From contig JAEZGI010000035.1 of NCBI GenBank assembly GCA_023416995.1, forward strand, positions 1 through 64,000: 64,000 nucleotides of DNA, given 5' to 3'. Shown here in pieces: positions 9,701 through 17,231 of the stretch. Every line of letters begins with the position of its first letter. The first letter of the stretch is position 1. The position numbers and the translations under genes are program-made. A model generated the notes under the pieces. The model did not search any database, had not been told where the DNA came from, and saw only the letters and a program-made list of their open reading frames with translations. This DNA comes from Bacteroidota bacterium. Its GTDB lineage: Bacteria > Bacteroidota > Bacteroidia > Chitinophagales > Chitinophagaceae.

Positions 9701-10106
9701 GTTCTTTATAATATCCCGAATAAGAAATATAAACATCCTCAAGTCCATCACCATTTACATCAGCCACGCTAACCCCGGTTGCCCATCGGCGCGAGTTTGT
9801 TATGCCGGCCTTTGAGGTAATATCCTCAAACCGGAGATTTCCTTTATTGAGATATAATTTACATGGCACCGTGTTCCCGGAGATAAACACATCCGGCATA
9901 CCATCTTTATTGAAGTCGCCGATGCCAACACCATGACCATTGTACAGGTACTCATAGCGCATGATGTGTAATGAATCGTCTTCACGTACGGTGTTTGTAA
10001 AATTGATACCAGTTTTTCCCGGGCTCAGCTTTACAAATAAGGGTTGCTGTGCGGATACAGCATTCAGACACAGAAGCTGAAGAATTATAAGGCAGGATTT
10101 TCTCAA
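6735..10106 (-). CDS. Giant VCBS/FG-GAP repeat protein with ASPIC/UnbV domain (CRTAC1-like)
   Basis: This 1123-residue exported protein has a signal peptide (about 1-20). About 14 calcium-loop motifs of the form DxDxDGxxD can be read, seven before and seven after a central ASPIC/UnbV domain (about 534-603, with LHFGLG and VVVTWPGG). Such repeats build beta-propeller blades, so two propellers around an ASPIC domain are likely. The start is TTG, overlapping the stop of the preceding gene as TTGA. It is chosen because the signal peptide begins there. CRTAC1-type proteins occur next to SusC/SusD genes in Bacteroidota, and their function is unsettled. Coupling on both sides suggests it forms a complex, or a scaffold, with the haem/copper protein and the haloperoxidase. 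Confidence 0.85.
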   Translation of the reverse strand: MRKSCLIILQLLCLNAVSAQQPLFVKLSPGKTGINFTNTVREDDSLHIMRYEYLYNGHGVGIGDFNKDGMPDVFISGNTVPCKLYLNKGNLRFEDITSKAGITNSRRWATGVSVADVNGDGLEDVYISYSGYYKEPSKLVNELWINQGVRDGVPVFKEMAAQYGLDAPGTQSTQALFFDYDLDGDLDMFLLNHSNHTYNPFLNTRKIRSEPHMGFGNRLFRNDREGAEIKFTDVTLRAGIINNALNFGLSVNASDINGDGFPDIYSTSDYTEKDCLYLNNGDGTFTESIEKSLAYMSKYSMGSDIADFNNDGRVDIITLDMLPPDNYRQKLLKGPDEYDQYHLLADSGYYHQQMRNMLQLNQGSNASGKIHFSEIGQLAGVSNTDWSWAALFADFDNDGWKDLFVSNGYLRDFTNLDFLRYTVSNAQLEEAKKGNFNFKTFDLVKKMPSNKLRNYIFRNKGDLTFEDKSKSWGLDDPAVSNGAAYADLDNDGDLDLIVCHNNDPVAVYENTANLSLKANYLKVILKGKGYNTAAFGAKVAVYAGNMKQLQEVYPVRGYQSSVSTSLHFGLGAVKDLDSVVVTWPGGQRSTNVNVAVNTLVSFEQSGAKKTDAVNDSRLVTGGQGLKNDLRFSDITAESGIDFIHKENPFVDFKNEVLLPYQLSRSGPALCAADVNGDGLADLYFGGAIDQPSVLYLQQSDGSFAKSASQPWISDAAHEDVNAVFFDVDGDGDQDLYVVSGGNEYDLNSPEYADRLYINDGKGGFRRDQGLPAMLTSKRAVATGDFDGDGDLDIFIGGQAIPGSFPLAERSYLLRNDTHNGKVVFTDVTAALIPDLLNAGIINDAVWADLNGDKFPELLLAVEWGPMELFANTDGKLKKTTVAAGLESFSGLWCSLTATDIDGDGDMDFIAGNAGINNQFRVSPETPLEMYAGDFDGNGVIDPLITYYIAGKAYPIASRDELLEQLPGLKKKFLYYKDYAAADLNAVLNKSQLSQARRYSVSGLASVVLINEGNLRFSVQPLPQDAQFSMVNGAVSEDINSDGTPDLLLAGNFYPNRVQLGRSAGSVGTIFLRTHGGAYKVQSNEESNFFAQGDIRKILKVPTVKGNIIVLARNNEAVQVYKLP

Positions 10107-11434
10107 GGCTCATATTTTTGAAACACCAGATTTTTTTTCTCATCTCCTTCCATATAGGGAAGATAAACCATCACCAGGGTCATCATTTCTTCATTAGTTT
10201 TCATATCACCCCAGGAAAAGATTCCAACAGGTGGTGAATTGGGGTTGAAGGGATTGTCGGCCGTATTATCATAGTCGCCTTCTATATGTATGATTGAATT
10301 TTGTGGAACTGCTATGAGATTCTTTACGCGATATATTTCCTGCCACCTGAAATCCCATTGCGGAATATGCACCAGCCGTATAGTGTCGCCGGCTGGTGAA
10401 ACAGCATATGACCGGAAGGTTTTACCAAGCAAATGCATATGCGGCCACAAATAAAGAATGGATTGCGATTCGGACCGGTTACTGATCTTTAAGGTAAACC
10501 GGCTTACCTTATTTGGTGGAATAAAAATAAACCGCGGTTTGATTTCTTCCTCCCCGATACCACCGGAGCCAAGGCTGATCGCCTTCACCTTCCGGCTGAT
10601 TGGTTTTTTCGTAAAAAAGAAATTCACCCCGTGAATAATGTCTTCATCTTTTACAGAAGGTCCATAATGCACGGTCAACAATATCACACCACGGCGGGGC
10701 ATAACCCAGCCGATTCCTTCGGGATAGTTTTCGTAAGATGTGCCAGGTATCCAACCTCCGTAATAGGTCATTTCCTTTTTAAAAGGCAGGTACTGGTTAT
10801 ACTTTGTACGATCATCCTCTGTAAGATTTACAAAGGGTGCCGCACTATTGATATCTATTGAAGGGTCAACCGGGTGAATGGCGAAATTTGCATGATGTAT
10901 TAGTTTTTTGTTTGAGCTGAAAAACTCCATAGCCTCCACATTGGAGGAATCAGGCAATTCAAAGGGTATTTTAAAAACGATAAATCTTTCCAGATTGTCG
11001 CCTTTAACCTGGTAAGCAGCGGGTTTCAGCACAAGGTCAGGACTGCGATAATATGATGTGCCCTGGAGCAGTTTTGCGGACCCGGAAGTTTTAGCAACCG
11101 GTTTGCCTTCAGGAGTACCGGCGTCAACCCATTTGTTAATAATGGCAATCTCCTCTTTCGACAATGAACGGTCATTCGCAAAATGCACATAGCTATTATC
11201 CGGTCTCCATGGTGGCATGAAACCGGTATTAATTACCTCTTTAATAAATTTCCCTCTTTTGCTTACATCCTGGTACGTGATCAGGGAAAACGGTGCAGCT
11301 TCACCAGGTTTATGACAGGGGGTACAACTGGCATGTATAACAGGGGCCACGTCCTGGTGAAAGGTAGGAGTTTGTGCTAAAGCGTTTACACACAATAACA
11401 GCGACACGGGCAGCAAACTTTTGAATAAGTTCAT
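10103..11434 (-). CDS. Haem c protein fused to a PHM-like copper monooxygenase domain
   Basis: This 443-residue exported protein has a signal peptide (about 1-20) and a mono-haem cytochrome c site C37-TPC-H41, with a possible Met73 ligand in GFMPPW. The C-terminal two thirds carry residues in the order expected for the two copper sites of peptidylglycine hydroxylating monooxygenase. These are His180-His181 and His256 (CuH-like), then His332-x-His334 and a Met-rich patch at 411-418 (CuM-like). Similar proteins are annotated as ascorbate-dependent or DBH-like monooxygenases. The domain order suggests that haem c feeds electrons to copper. The redoxin gene lies 13 bases upstream and the VCBS gene overlaps its stop. 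The substrate is unknown. Confidence 0.8.
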   Translation of the reverse strand: MNLFKSLLPVSLLLCVNALAQTPTFHQDVAPVIHASCTPCHKPGEAAPFSLITYQDVSKRGKFIKEVINTGFMPPWRPDNSYVHFANDRSLSKEEIAIINKWVDAGTPEGKPVAKTSGSAKLLQGTSYYRSPDLVLKPAAYQVKGDNLERFIVFKIPFELPDSSNVEAMEFFSSNKKLIHHANFAIHPVDPSIDINSAAPFVNLTEDDRTKYNQYLPFKKEMTYYGGWIPGTSYENYPEGIGWVMPRRGVILLTVHYGPSVKDEDIIHGVNFFFTKKPISRKVKAISLGSGGIGEEEIKPRFIFIPPNKVSRFTLKISNRSESQSILYLWPHMHLLGKTFRSYAVSPAGDTIRLVHIPQWDFRWQEIYRVKNLIAVPQNSIIHIEGDYDNTADNPFNPNSPPVGIFSWGDMKTNEEMMTLVMVYLPYMEGDEKKNLVFQKYEP

Positions 11435-11447
11435 TAGCAGTCAATAT

Positions 11448-12038
11448 TTAGTAATCATTAATCAGGCAACCAACAGCACGGGTTGTTTTTACAGGAATTT
11501 CAGAACCGGTTATAAATGCCTGAATTGCGTTATTAAGATAACGTTTGGAAGCATTTTGTTTTTTCTTTCCGGGAGCAATAGCCCAGTCATCAATGGCACC
11601 ACGGTACAATATCTCGCCGCGGGCATTGAATGCAACAACTTCAGGGGTAATGGTAGCACGGGCAGTTTTTGTAATTCGTTTTTCTTTATCGATATACACC
11701 TGGAACCGAAGACCGTACTCTTTTACGAACTGTTCAACAACAGAGGCATCATAACTGCGGCCGGGAACAATACCAATAAAATTTACCTTACCTGGGTAAT
11801 CAGCGGCAAGCTCATTTAAAGGTTTGGTATAGTTAATGGAAAGCGGACATTCAGGCGATAAAAATACCAATACATTAAGTTGATGATCATGAATCTGTAT
11901 GAGGCCCGCTTCGCCATTCGGTTGCTCAAGTGGTTGCGACCTGAAGATGGCAGTATCAACGAATGTCGGAAGATTCAGGGAGCCCTGGGAGAACAAAAAC
12001 AGGGGCAGGGAGGTCAATATCACTATCAGATAACGCAT
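11448..12038 (-). CDS. Exported redoxin / thioredoxin-fold protein with single active-site cysteine
   Basis: The ATG at 12038 is preferred over an upstream in-frame ATG at 12080. It places a signal peptide (about 1-18) at the start, is preceded by an AGGA-like ribosome site, and leaves the intergenic hairpin at 12058-12091 outside the gene. The 196-residue product has the thioredoxin/AhpC fold strand LVFLSPECPLS. The first active-site cysteine is present, but the resolving position of a CxxC is serine. A second cysteine lies near the C-terminus in AVGCL. This pattern is seen in exported redoxins that stand next to haem and copper oxidases. It may keep a partner reduced or scavenge peroxide; that is inference. 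Confidence 0.75.
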   Translation of the reverse strand: MRYLIVILTSLPLFLFSQGSLNLPTFVDTAIFRSQPLEQPNGEAGLIQIHDHQLNVLVFLSPECPLSINYTKPLNELAADYPGKVNFIGIVPGRSYDASVVEQFVKEYGLRFQVYIDKEKRITKTARATITPEVVAFNARGEILYRGAIDDWAIAPGKKKQNASKRYLNNAIQAFITGSEIPVKTTRAVGCLINDY

Positions 12039-12057
12039 GCAGTCCTTCTTAAAAGTA

Positions 12058-12091
12058 AGAAACTTCGGATGAATTAACATCCGAAGTTTCT
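12058..12091 (-). promoter_or_regulatory. Perfect 14-bp hairpin between susD-like and redoxin genes
   Basis: The arms AGAAACTTCGGATG and CATCCGAAGTTTCT are exact complements around a 6-base loop. On the minus strand the tail is T-rich but broken (TACTTTTAAG), so it is not a classical strong terminator. It sits in the 71-base gap after the SusD stop and before the redoxin start. It could lower transcription into the redox genes, or protect the 3' end of the susCD message. Confidence 0.65.
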
Positions 12092-12109
12092 GATTAGGTT
12101 TTAAGCGGG

Positions 12110-13786
12110 TTATGGCTTATCCCACCAAACGCGACCGAACATATCGCTCGGGCCCTGACCGAATCCCTCACCGGTTGCCATTGCATCAACGGCAGCCTTT
12201 TCATTTTCATAATTGAGTGAAGTGATCGATGGATTCCTGATCTGCGCCCTTCTTGGCAGCGGTTGCACTACACCGTTAGCCAGAAACTGGGGCAGCGATA
12301 ACAGAGTGTTTTGGTTTGGCATGCCTGTCCTTTTCCAAAGTGACCAACCTTCGTTGGGTTGTTTGTAATAGTGCAGGTAAGCCTGTACCGCAATCTGTTC
12401 AACCCCTTTTGCCGGGTTGTAGGCAATATCGGGTTGACCCAGGTAGGTATCCACCTCGGCTGGAGCCACTGCAACAAATTCAGGTATCTGAGCTGCCTGT
12501 GCAATTGTATTGTACAGTTCGATAGAAGCACGAACACCAGCTTCGTATAAGGTAGCTGCATTTTCAGTAGTTACGCCTTTAGCTGCCAGCTCTGCGCGGG
12601 TGAAAGCAAACTCTGAATAGGTAATCACAGGAAAATAATGTGTACCTGTACCGCCATTAAATGCCGGCTGGAACAACCTGCGCTGGATCTGTGACAATGT
12701 ATCCAGGGTGGTTACGGTTCCGTTAACATTAATGGTACGTGTCAGGTTATAAAATGCTGCATTTGCAGGATTTGTTGACGCATCAGGGCTGGTAAACCCT
12801 CCTATGAATCTTCTTGGATTGAACACCGCAGAGGCACCAAGTTTGTTCTGTGCTTTTGCCAGATCAAAGTTTGCCTGGGTGTAGTTGTTCGGCGCATAAT
12901 ACAATCTCAAACGGGGATCAGATTTGTCCCACATGAAATCAACGATTGGTTTTGGCGCACGTTGAATTTCAGGGTTCCAGTTGCCACCTGATGAAAATGC
13001 AGCAGGTGTTACAAATGCCCAGTTGTCAGTATTGCTGGTCATAAGGTTGCCCGCATCGGCGAGTACTTCCAAAGCAATCTCCTTCATCCTGGCAGGATTA
13101 CGTTTTTCAAGACGCGTTGCAATACGAAGACGTAAGGCGTTAGCAGCCTTGATCCATTTCGCGAAATCACCTTTGTAATACTGATCGTGAACACCAAAAC
13201 TTTCTTGTGTAACAGCCTGTGGTGTTTTCAAAACAGTGATCGCATTTTTCAACTCCTGGTCAACGATGGTGAAAATTTGCTCCTGTGTATCATACTCTGG
13301 TGTAAGCAGGTTTTCATACCGCGCCCTGAAGGCTTGTGTGTATGGAATGCTTCCGTTGATTTCAGAAACATAAAACGCATACTGTGCCTGGGTGATAATA
13401 GCAACCTGTTTCATATACTCCATAGCAGCAGCGTCAGGAGACTGATTGATCAACTCGATCACATCTTCCAGCGCGTTACCAACATTGTTATAGAAATTTC
13501 CATACCGCTGGTTGAAGTTACCGATGTCCTGCAGGAAGGAAACCGCGTTCCCATTTTGCGGTGTCAGGTACTGCATCCACGGCATAATTCTGCGGTAGTT
13601 GTCATAGTACCATTCGAAATCGGTATTATGAATACGGATCACCGCATTGAGATATTGCTCTTTTGGCAGGATCGAATACAATGTTTTCGGATCCGTATTT
13701 GCCTCCACGAAGTCAGCCTTTTTGCAGGCGCCCGCTGAAAGAGCAACGAGACCAAAGACTATCAGGTATTTTGAATACTTTTTCAT
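12110..13786 (-). CDS. SusD/RagB-like outer-membrane nutrient-binding lipoprotein
   Basis: This 558-residue protein starts with a lipoprotein signal (lipobox LSAGAC, lipidated Cys21). It shows the helical, TPR-like body of SusD-like proteins, closest in style to the SusD-like_2 branch (start NTDPKTLYSILP). It forms the lid over the SusC channel and binds substrate at the cell surface. Its ATG lies 19 bases after the stop of the susC-like gene. The branch gives no reliable substrate. The neighbours lack polysaccharide lyases or glycosidases, so a non-glycan substrate is possible. Confidence 0.9.
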   Translation of the reverse strand: MKKYSKYLIVFGLVALSAGACKKADFVEANTDPKTLYSILPKEQYLNAVIRIHNTDFEWYYDNYRRIMPWMQYLTPQNGNAVSFLQDIGNFNQRYGNFYNNVGNALEDVIELINQSPDAAAMEYMKQVAIITQAQYAFYVSEINGSIPYTQAFRARYENLLTPEYDTQEQIFTIVDQELKNAITVLKTPQAVTQESFGVHDQYYKGDFAKWIKAANALRLRIATRLEKRNPARMKEIALEVLADAGNLMTSNTDNWAFVTPAAFSSGGNWNPEIQRAPKPIVDFMWDKSDPRLRLYYAPNNYTQANFDLAKAQNKLGASAVFNPRRFIGGFTSPDASTNPANAAFYNLTRTINVNGTVTTLDTLSQIQRRLFQPAFNGGTGTHYFPVITYSEFAFTRAELAAKGVTTENAATLYEAGVRASIELYNTIAQAAQIPEFVAVAPAEVDTYLGQPDIAYNPAKGVEQIAVQAYLHYYKQPNEGWSLWKRTGMPNQNTLLSLPQFLANGVVQPLPRRAQIRNPSITSLNYENEKAAVDAMATGEGFGQGPSDMFGRVWWDKP

Positions 13787-13805
13787 TTTTGATAATTAGT
13801 TTAGG

Positions 13806-16800
13806 TTAGAATCCTGCATTTACTGTCACACCATAACTTCTGATATAGGGCAAACCACCATATTCAGCAAACTCTCCGGGACGATTACTCATCAAGCTTT
13901 CCGGATTCACACCATCTTTCGTAGTAGTGTAGAGATATCCCAGGTTACGGGCTACCAGGTTAACACGAAGCGAATTCATATGGATTTTTTCTGACCATTT
14001 CTTTGGAAGATTATAACCAAATGAAACCTCACGTACGGCCACCCATGAATTTTCGAACACAGAGTATTCACGAATACCAGTTGACCATTGTGTTAAACGT
14101 GCATAATACAGACGAGCACTTACAGGTTCAATAATACCTTGCTCATAAGCTTCTTTATACGACATACCACTCAGATCATAAGTCTGGCCATTTTTGGGTG
14201 ATACATAACTTGTATTGTTAGGGAACACACCTTCAGGCACGATACCATCATCGAATGTTGCTGTAACAACACCTGTGTTTCCGGCCTGGTAAACATTGCG
14301 TGTCAAACCACCGTATTCAGCATTGCGACCAAACAGGGTGCTTTCGAAAGAACCGTAAGTTGAACCATATTGGTGTGTAGCAGAAGCCATCATACCACCG
14401 ATCTTAGCATCCACCTGGAAACCCAATGTGAAGTTTTTGTAACGGAACGTATGAATGTTACTTCCTAACCATCTTTCCATAGCTGAACCCAACTCTTTTT
14501 CACCTTGTCCGGCGTCACCACTTCTGCGGTAAGCACCGTTGGTAAGAATCATCTTCTGACCATTATTAGGGTGATCGATTGGTTTACCGGTTGCATCAAC
14601 TGCCTGGTAAGTAGAATATGAGTATGGGCTGATGATTGTACCGTAATCTCTTCCCGCACGTGCAATAGACTTAACGTCTGCACCAAAAGCAAGACTCAGC
14701 TCATAATAATCAACACCTTCAATTAACGAAACGATCTTGTTCCTGTTTCTCGTGAAGTTCACCAGAGTAGTCCATTCAAAGTTTTTGGTTCTTACCGGTG
14801 TTGCAGAAAGCAAGATTTCTATACCCTGGTTCTGGATGTTACCACCATTGAACAAACGATTACTCACACCACTTTCAGATGGGGTGGCAAATGAAAGGAA
14901 CTGGTTATAAGTATTCTTTTTATACCAGGTGAAATCAAGACCCAATCTGTTCTGGAAGAAACGGATATCTGCACCCAATTCGATTTCCTTGGTCAACTCG
15001 TTCTTTACGTTGGGATTTGGCAGCAGGTTTTCATTATAGCCATAATAAGGAATATCTCCATCAGCTACGCTACGGAAGTTGCCAATCAGTGAATAGTATC
15101 CACGGCTGGTATAGAATGGATTGGTAGCAGCACCAGTATGTCCATAGCTCGCTCTTAACTTACCAAACGACAATGCATCAAACCTTGAATTGTCTGCAAG
15201 CAGTTCAGAGAATACCCATGATAAACCAACTGATGGGTAGAAGAATGAATAATCTCCGCCACCTGTTCTTGGATATGTCAATGATGAGTTCCAGTCATTA
15301 CGTGCACTGAAGTTCAGTGTCAGCATATTTTTCCAGGTAACATCACCATACAGGTACATTGCATCAGTCCGGAAGCGAGGCAGGTTAACTGTTCTGTCTG
15401 TATTAACCACCGGTGCATTCACGGAGTTTGCAATGATATATTGTAAAGGAATTTTCAATCCTCCATCGGTCCTTACACCAACTGAACGGCCTCCAAGATC
15501 ACGGAAGGTTTCACCACCCGCTGTGATCGATCCTTCAAAATCACCAAATGATTTAGTGGCGGTAGCCAGGGCCTGCAAACGCATACCGCGTGATTCACGG
15601 GTGAAAATGCTGTAATCGCCCCCTGTGTAGTTTACTCCCTGACCCGGAAGTTTTTCTTCATTTACAAGATTCGAGTTATTCAGATTACCACGTACCAGGA
15701 AGTTCAACCATGGCAATACATTAGCCGTCAGGTCAATATTGGCTCTCAGATTTTGTTCTCTTTGTTCGCGGTTCTGCATGTACAAATTCCACCACAGGCC
15801 GGATGAACCATAATAGTTGGTAGCATCCTGGCGACGACCGCCACGGGCAGTATCAATATACATCGAACCATATTTTGCACCATCATAGTTTCTGGGAAGA
15901 CCGTAGACCAACCCAAACACAGGGTTTTCATTACCACCTTGTCTCAAAGGATTCAAACCCTTTGTTGTTACATAGTTGATGGACGCATCCAGGTTGAAGA
16001 TATCAGATAATTTTTGTGTTGCCCTGATGTTAAAATTGTTCCTGCTCAGCTTGTTATTAGGAACTACACTGTTGCTTTGAGTGTTGGTATAGGAGAAACG
16101 GAAAGTTGTTCTGTCGTTACCACCTTCAACTGCAACGTTGGTATTGGTAAACCGGCCAGTCTGATAAGGCTCCAACAGATCATTTTTAGCCTCCCATGGC
16201 ACCATAGTTCCGTCAAGGTCCCGAACCATCTGCCCGTCAAACTTTGGCCCGTAGCTGAAAATGTAGTTTGTTGGGTCAACAATTTTCTGACCTGTAGCCT
16301 GATCAATTGCAAACGTATCAACAATACCCGCACCAAACACATTCTGTACGTCCATTACGCGATATGCCTTATCAAAGGTTTCAGTGTGGCTGAAGGTTAC
16401 GCCCAAACCTTTACGACGAGCACCTTTTTTGGTTGTGATCAGTATCACACCGTTTTGTGCTTTTGATCCATACAATGCACTTGCAGCACTACCTTTCAAC
16501 ACGGTCAGTGACTCGTAATCGTCGGGGTTAAGGTTCTTGATATCGTTACCAAAGTCGGATGCACCGCCCCATGAATCAGCACCTGTAACACCTGGCTCTA
16601 TCAACACACCATCAATAACGAACAATGGCTGTGTGTTACCGCTCAATGATGTGTTACCACGGATCCTGATTCTTGAACTGGAGGTAGGACCACCGGAACC
16701 CTGGTTGATCATCACACCTGCAACCTTTCCCTGCAAGGCATTCACTACGTTCGCTGTATTTGCGCGAACAAGTTCATCACCTTTTACTTCCTGAACGGCA

Positions 16801-17171
16801 TAAGCCAGCTTCCGTGTTTGTTGTTTAACACCGAAACCGGTTACCACCACTTCATTAAGCTCGGCAGCATTCGATTGCATAACAACGACAATGTTGTCGT
16901 CATTACCTACAGTTACTTCTTGTGTGTTGTAACCGATTGAAGTAAAAACGATGACGGAGTTTGTACCGCTCACCGAAACGCGAAAGTTACCGTTCGCATC
17001 TGTGGTGCCGGCTGTTGATGTGCCCTTAACCGCGAAGGATATTCCTGGTAAAGAGGCACCTGAACTGTCTCTTACGATTCCCGTAATCGTTTTTCGTTCC
17101 TGCGCCACGGCAAGCGAGCCCCAGGCACTGACAAGAACGAATAGAAGCAGTCTGACAATGGTTCTGTTCAT
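13806..17171 (-). CDS. SusC/RagA family TonB-dependent outer-membrane transporter
   Basis: This 1121-residue protein has a signal peptide (about 1-23). A carboxypeptidase-D-like regulatory domain follows (about 26-105), then the sequence NEVVVTGFGV that leads into the plug (about 106-250), with the SusC motif LFVIDGV. A long beta-barrel runs to a C-terminal aromatic residue (NAGF). It takes up substrate across the outer membrane with TonB energy. No STN/FecR-type signalling domain is visible at the N-terminus, so regulation is probably by the ROK protein encoded 60 bases upstream. It heads the run susC, susD, redoxin, haem/copper protein, VCBS protein, haloperoxidase. Confidence 0.95.
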   Translation of the reverse strand: MNRTIVRLLLFVLVSAWGSLAVAQERKTITGIVRDSSGASLPGISFAVKGTSTAGTTDANGNFRVSVSGTNSVIVFTSIGYNTQEVTVGNDDNIVVVMQSNAAELNEVVVTGFGVKQQTRKLAYAVQEVKGDELVRANTANVVNALQGKVAGVMINQGSGGPTSSSRIRIRGNTSLSGNTQPLFVIDGVLIEPGVTGADSWGGASDFGNDIKNLNPDDYESLTVLKGSAASALYGSKAQNGVILITTKKGARRKGLGVTFSHTETFDKAYRVMDVQNVFGAGIVDTFAIDQATGQKIVDPTNYIFSYGPKFDGQMVRDLDGTMVPWEAKNDLLEPYQTGRFTNTNVAVEGGNDRTTFRFSYTNTQSNSVVPNNKLSRNNFNIRATQKLSDIFNLDASINYVTTKGLNPLRQGGNENPVFGLVYGLPRNYDGAKYGSMYIDTARGGRRQDATNYYGSSGLWWNLYMQNREQREQNLRANIDLTANVLPWLNFLVRGNLNNSNLVNEEKLPGQGVNYTGGDYSIFTRESRGMRLQALATATKSFGDFEGSITAGGETFRDLGGRSVGVRTDGGLKIPLQYIIANSVNAPVVNTDRTVNLPRFRTDAMYLYGDVTWKNMLTLNFSARNDWNSSLTYPRTGGGDYSFFYPSVGLSWVFSELLADNSRFDALSFGKLRASYGHTGAATNPFYTSRGYYSLIGNFRSVADGDIPYYGYNENLLPNPNVKNELTKEIELGADIRFFQNRLGLDFTWYKKNTYNQFLSFATPSESGVSNRLFNGGNIQNQGIEILLSATPVRTKNFEWTTLVNFTRNRNKIVSLIEGVDYYELSLAFGADVKSIARAGRDYGTIISPYSYSTYQAVDATGKPIDHPNNGQKMILTNGAYRRSGDAGQGEKELGSAMERWLGSNIHTFRYKNFTLGFQVDAKIGGMMASATHQYGSTYGSFESTLFGRNAEYGGLTRNVYQAGNTGVVTATFDDGIVPEGVFPNNTSYVSPKNGQTYDLSGMSYKEAYEQGIIEPVSARLYYARLTQWSTGIREYSVFENSWVAVREVSFGYNLPKKWSEKIHMNSLRVNLVARNLGYLYTTTKDGVNPESLMSNRPGEFAEYGGLPYIRSYGVTVNAGF

Positions 17172-17231
17172 TACAGCTTAGTTTTGGTTTTGAAATTATA
17201 ATTGATGGTTAAAATGTTAAGACCATTTTCA

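Noticed and set aside
13187..13738. 183-codon plus-strand frame opposite the SusD-like gene
   Set aside because: It lies wholly antisense to a well-supported lipoprotein gene, and its protein shows no domain or signal. It is a shadow frame.
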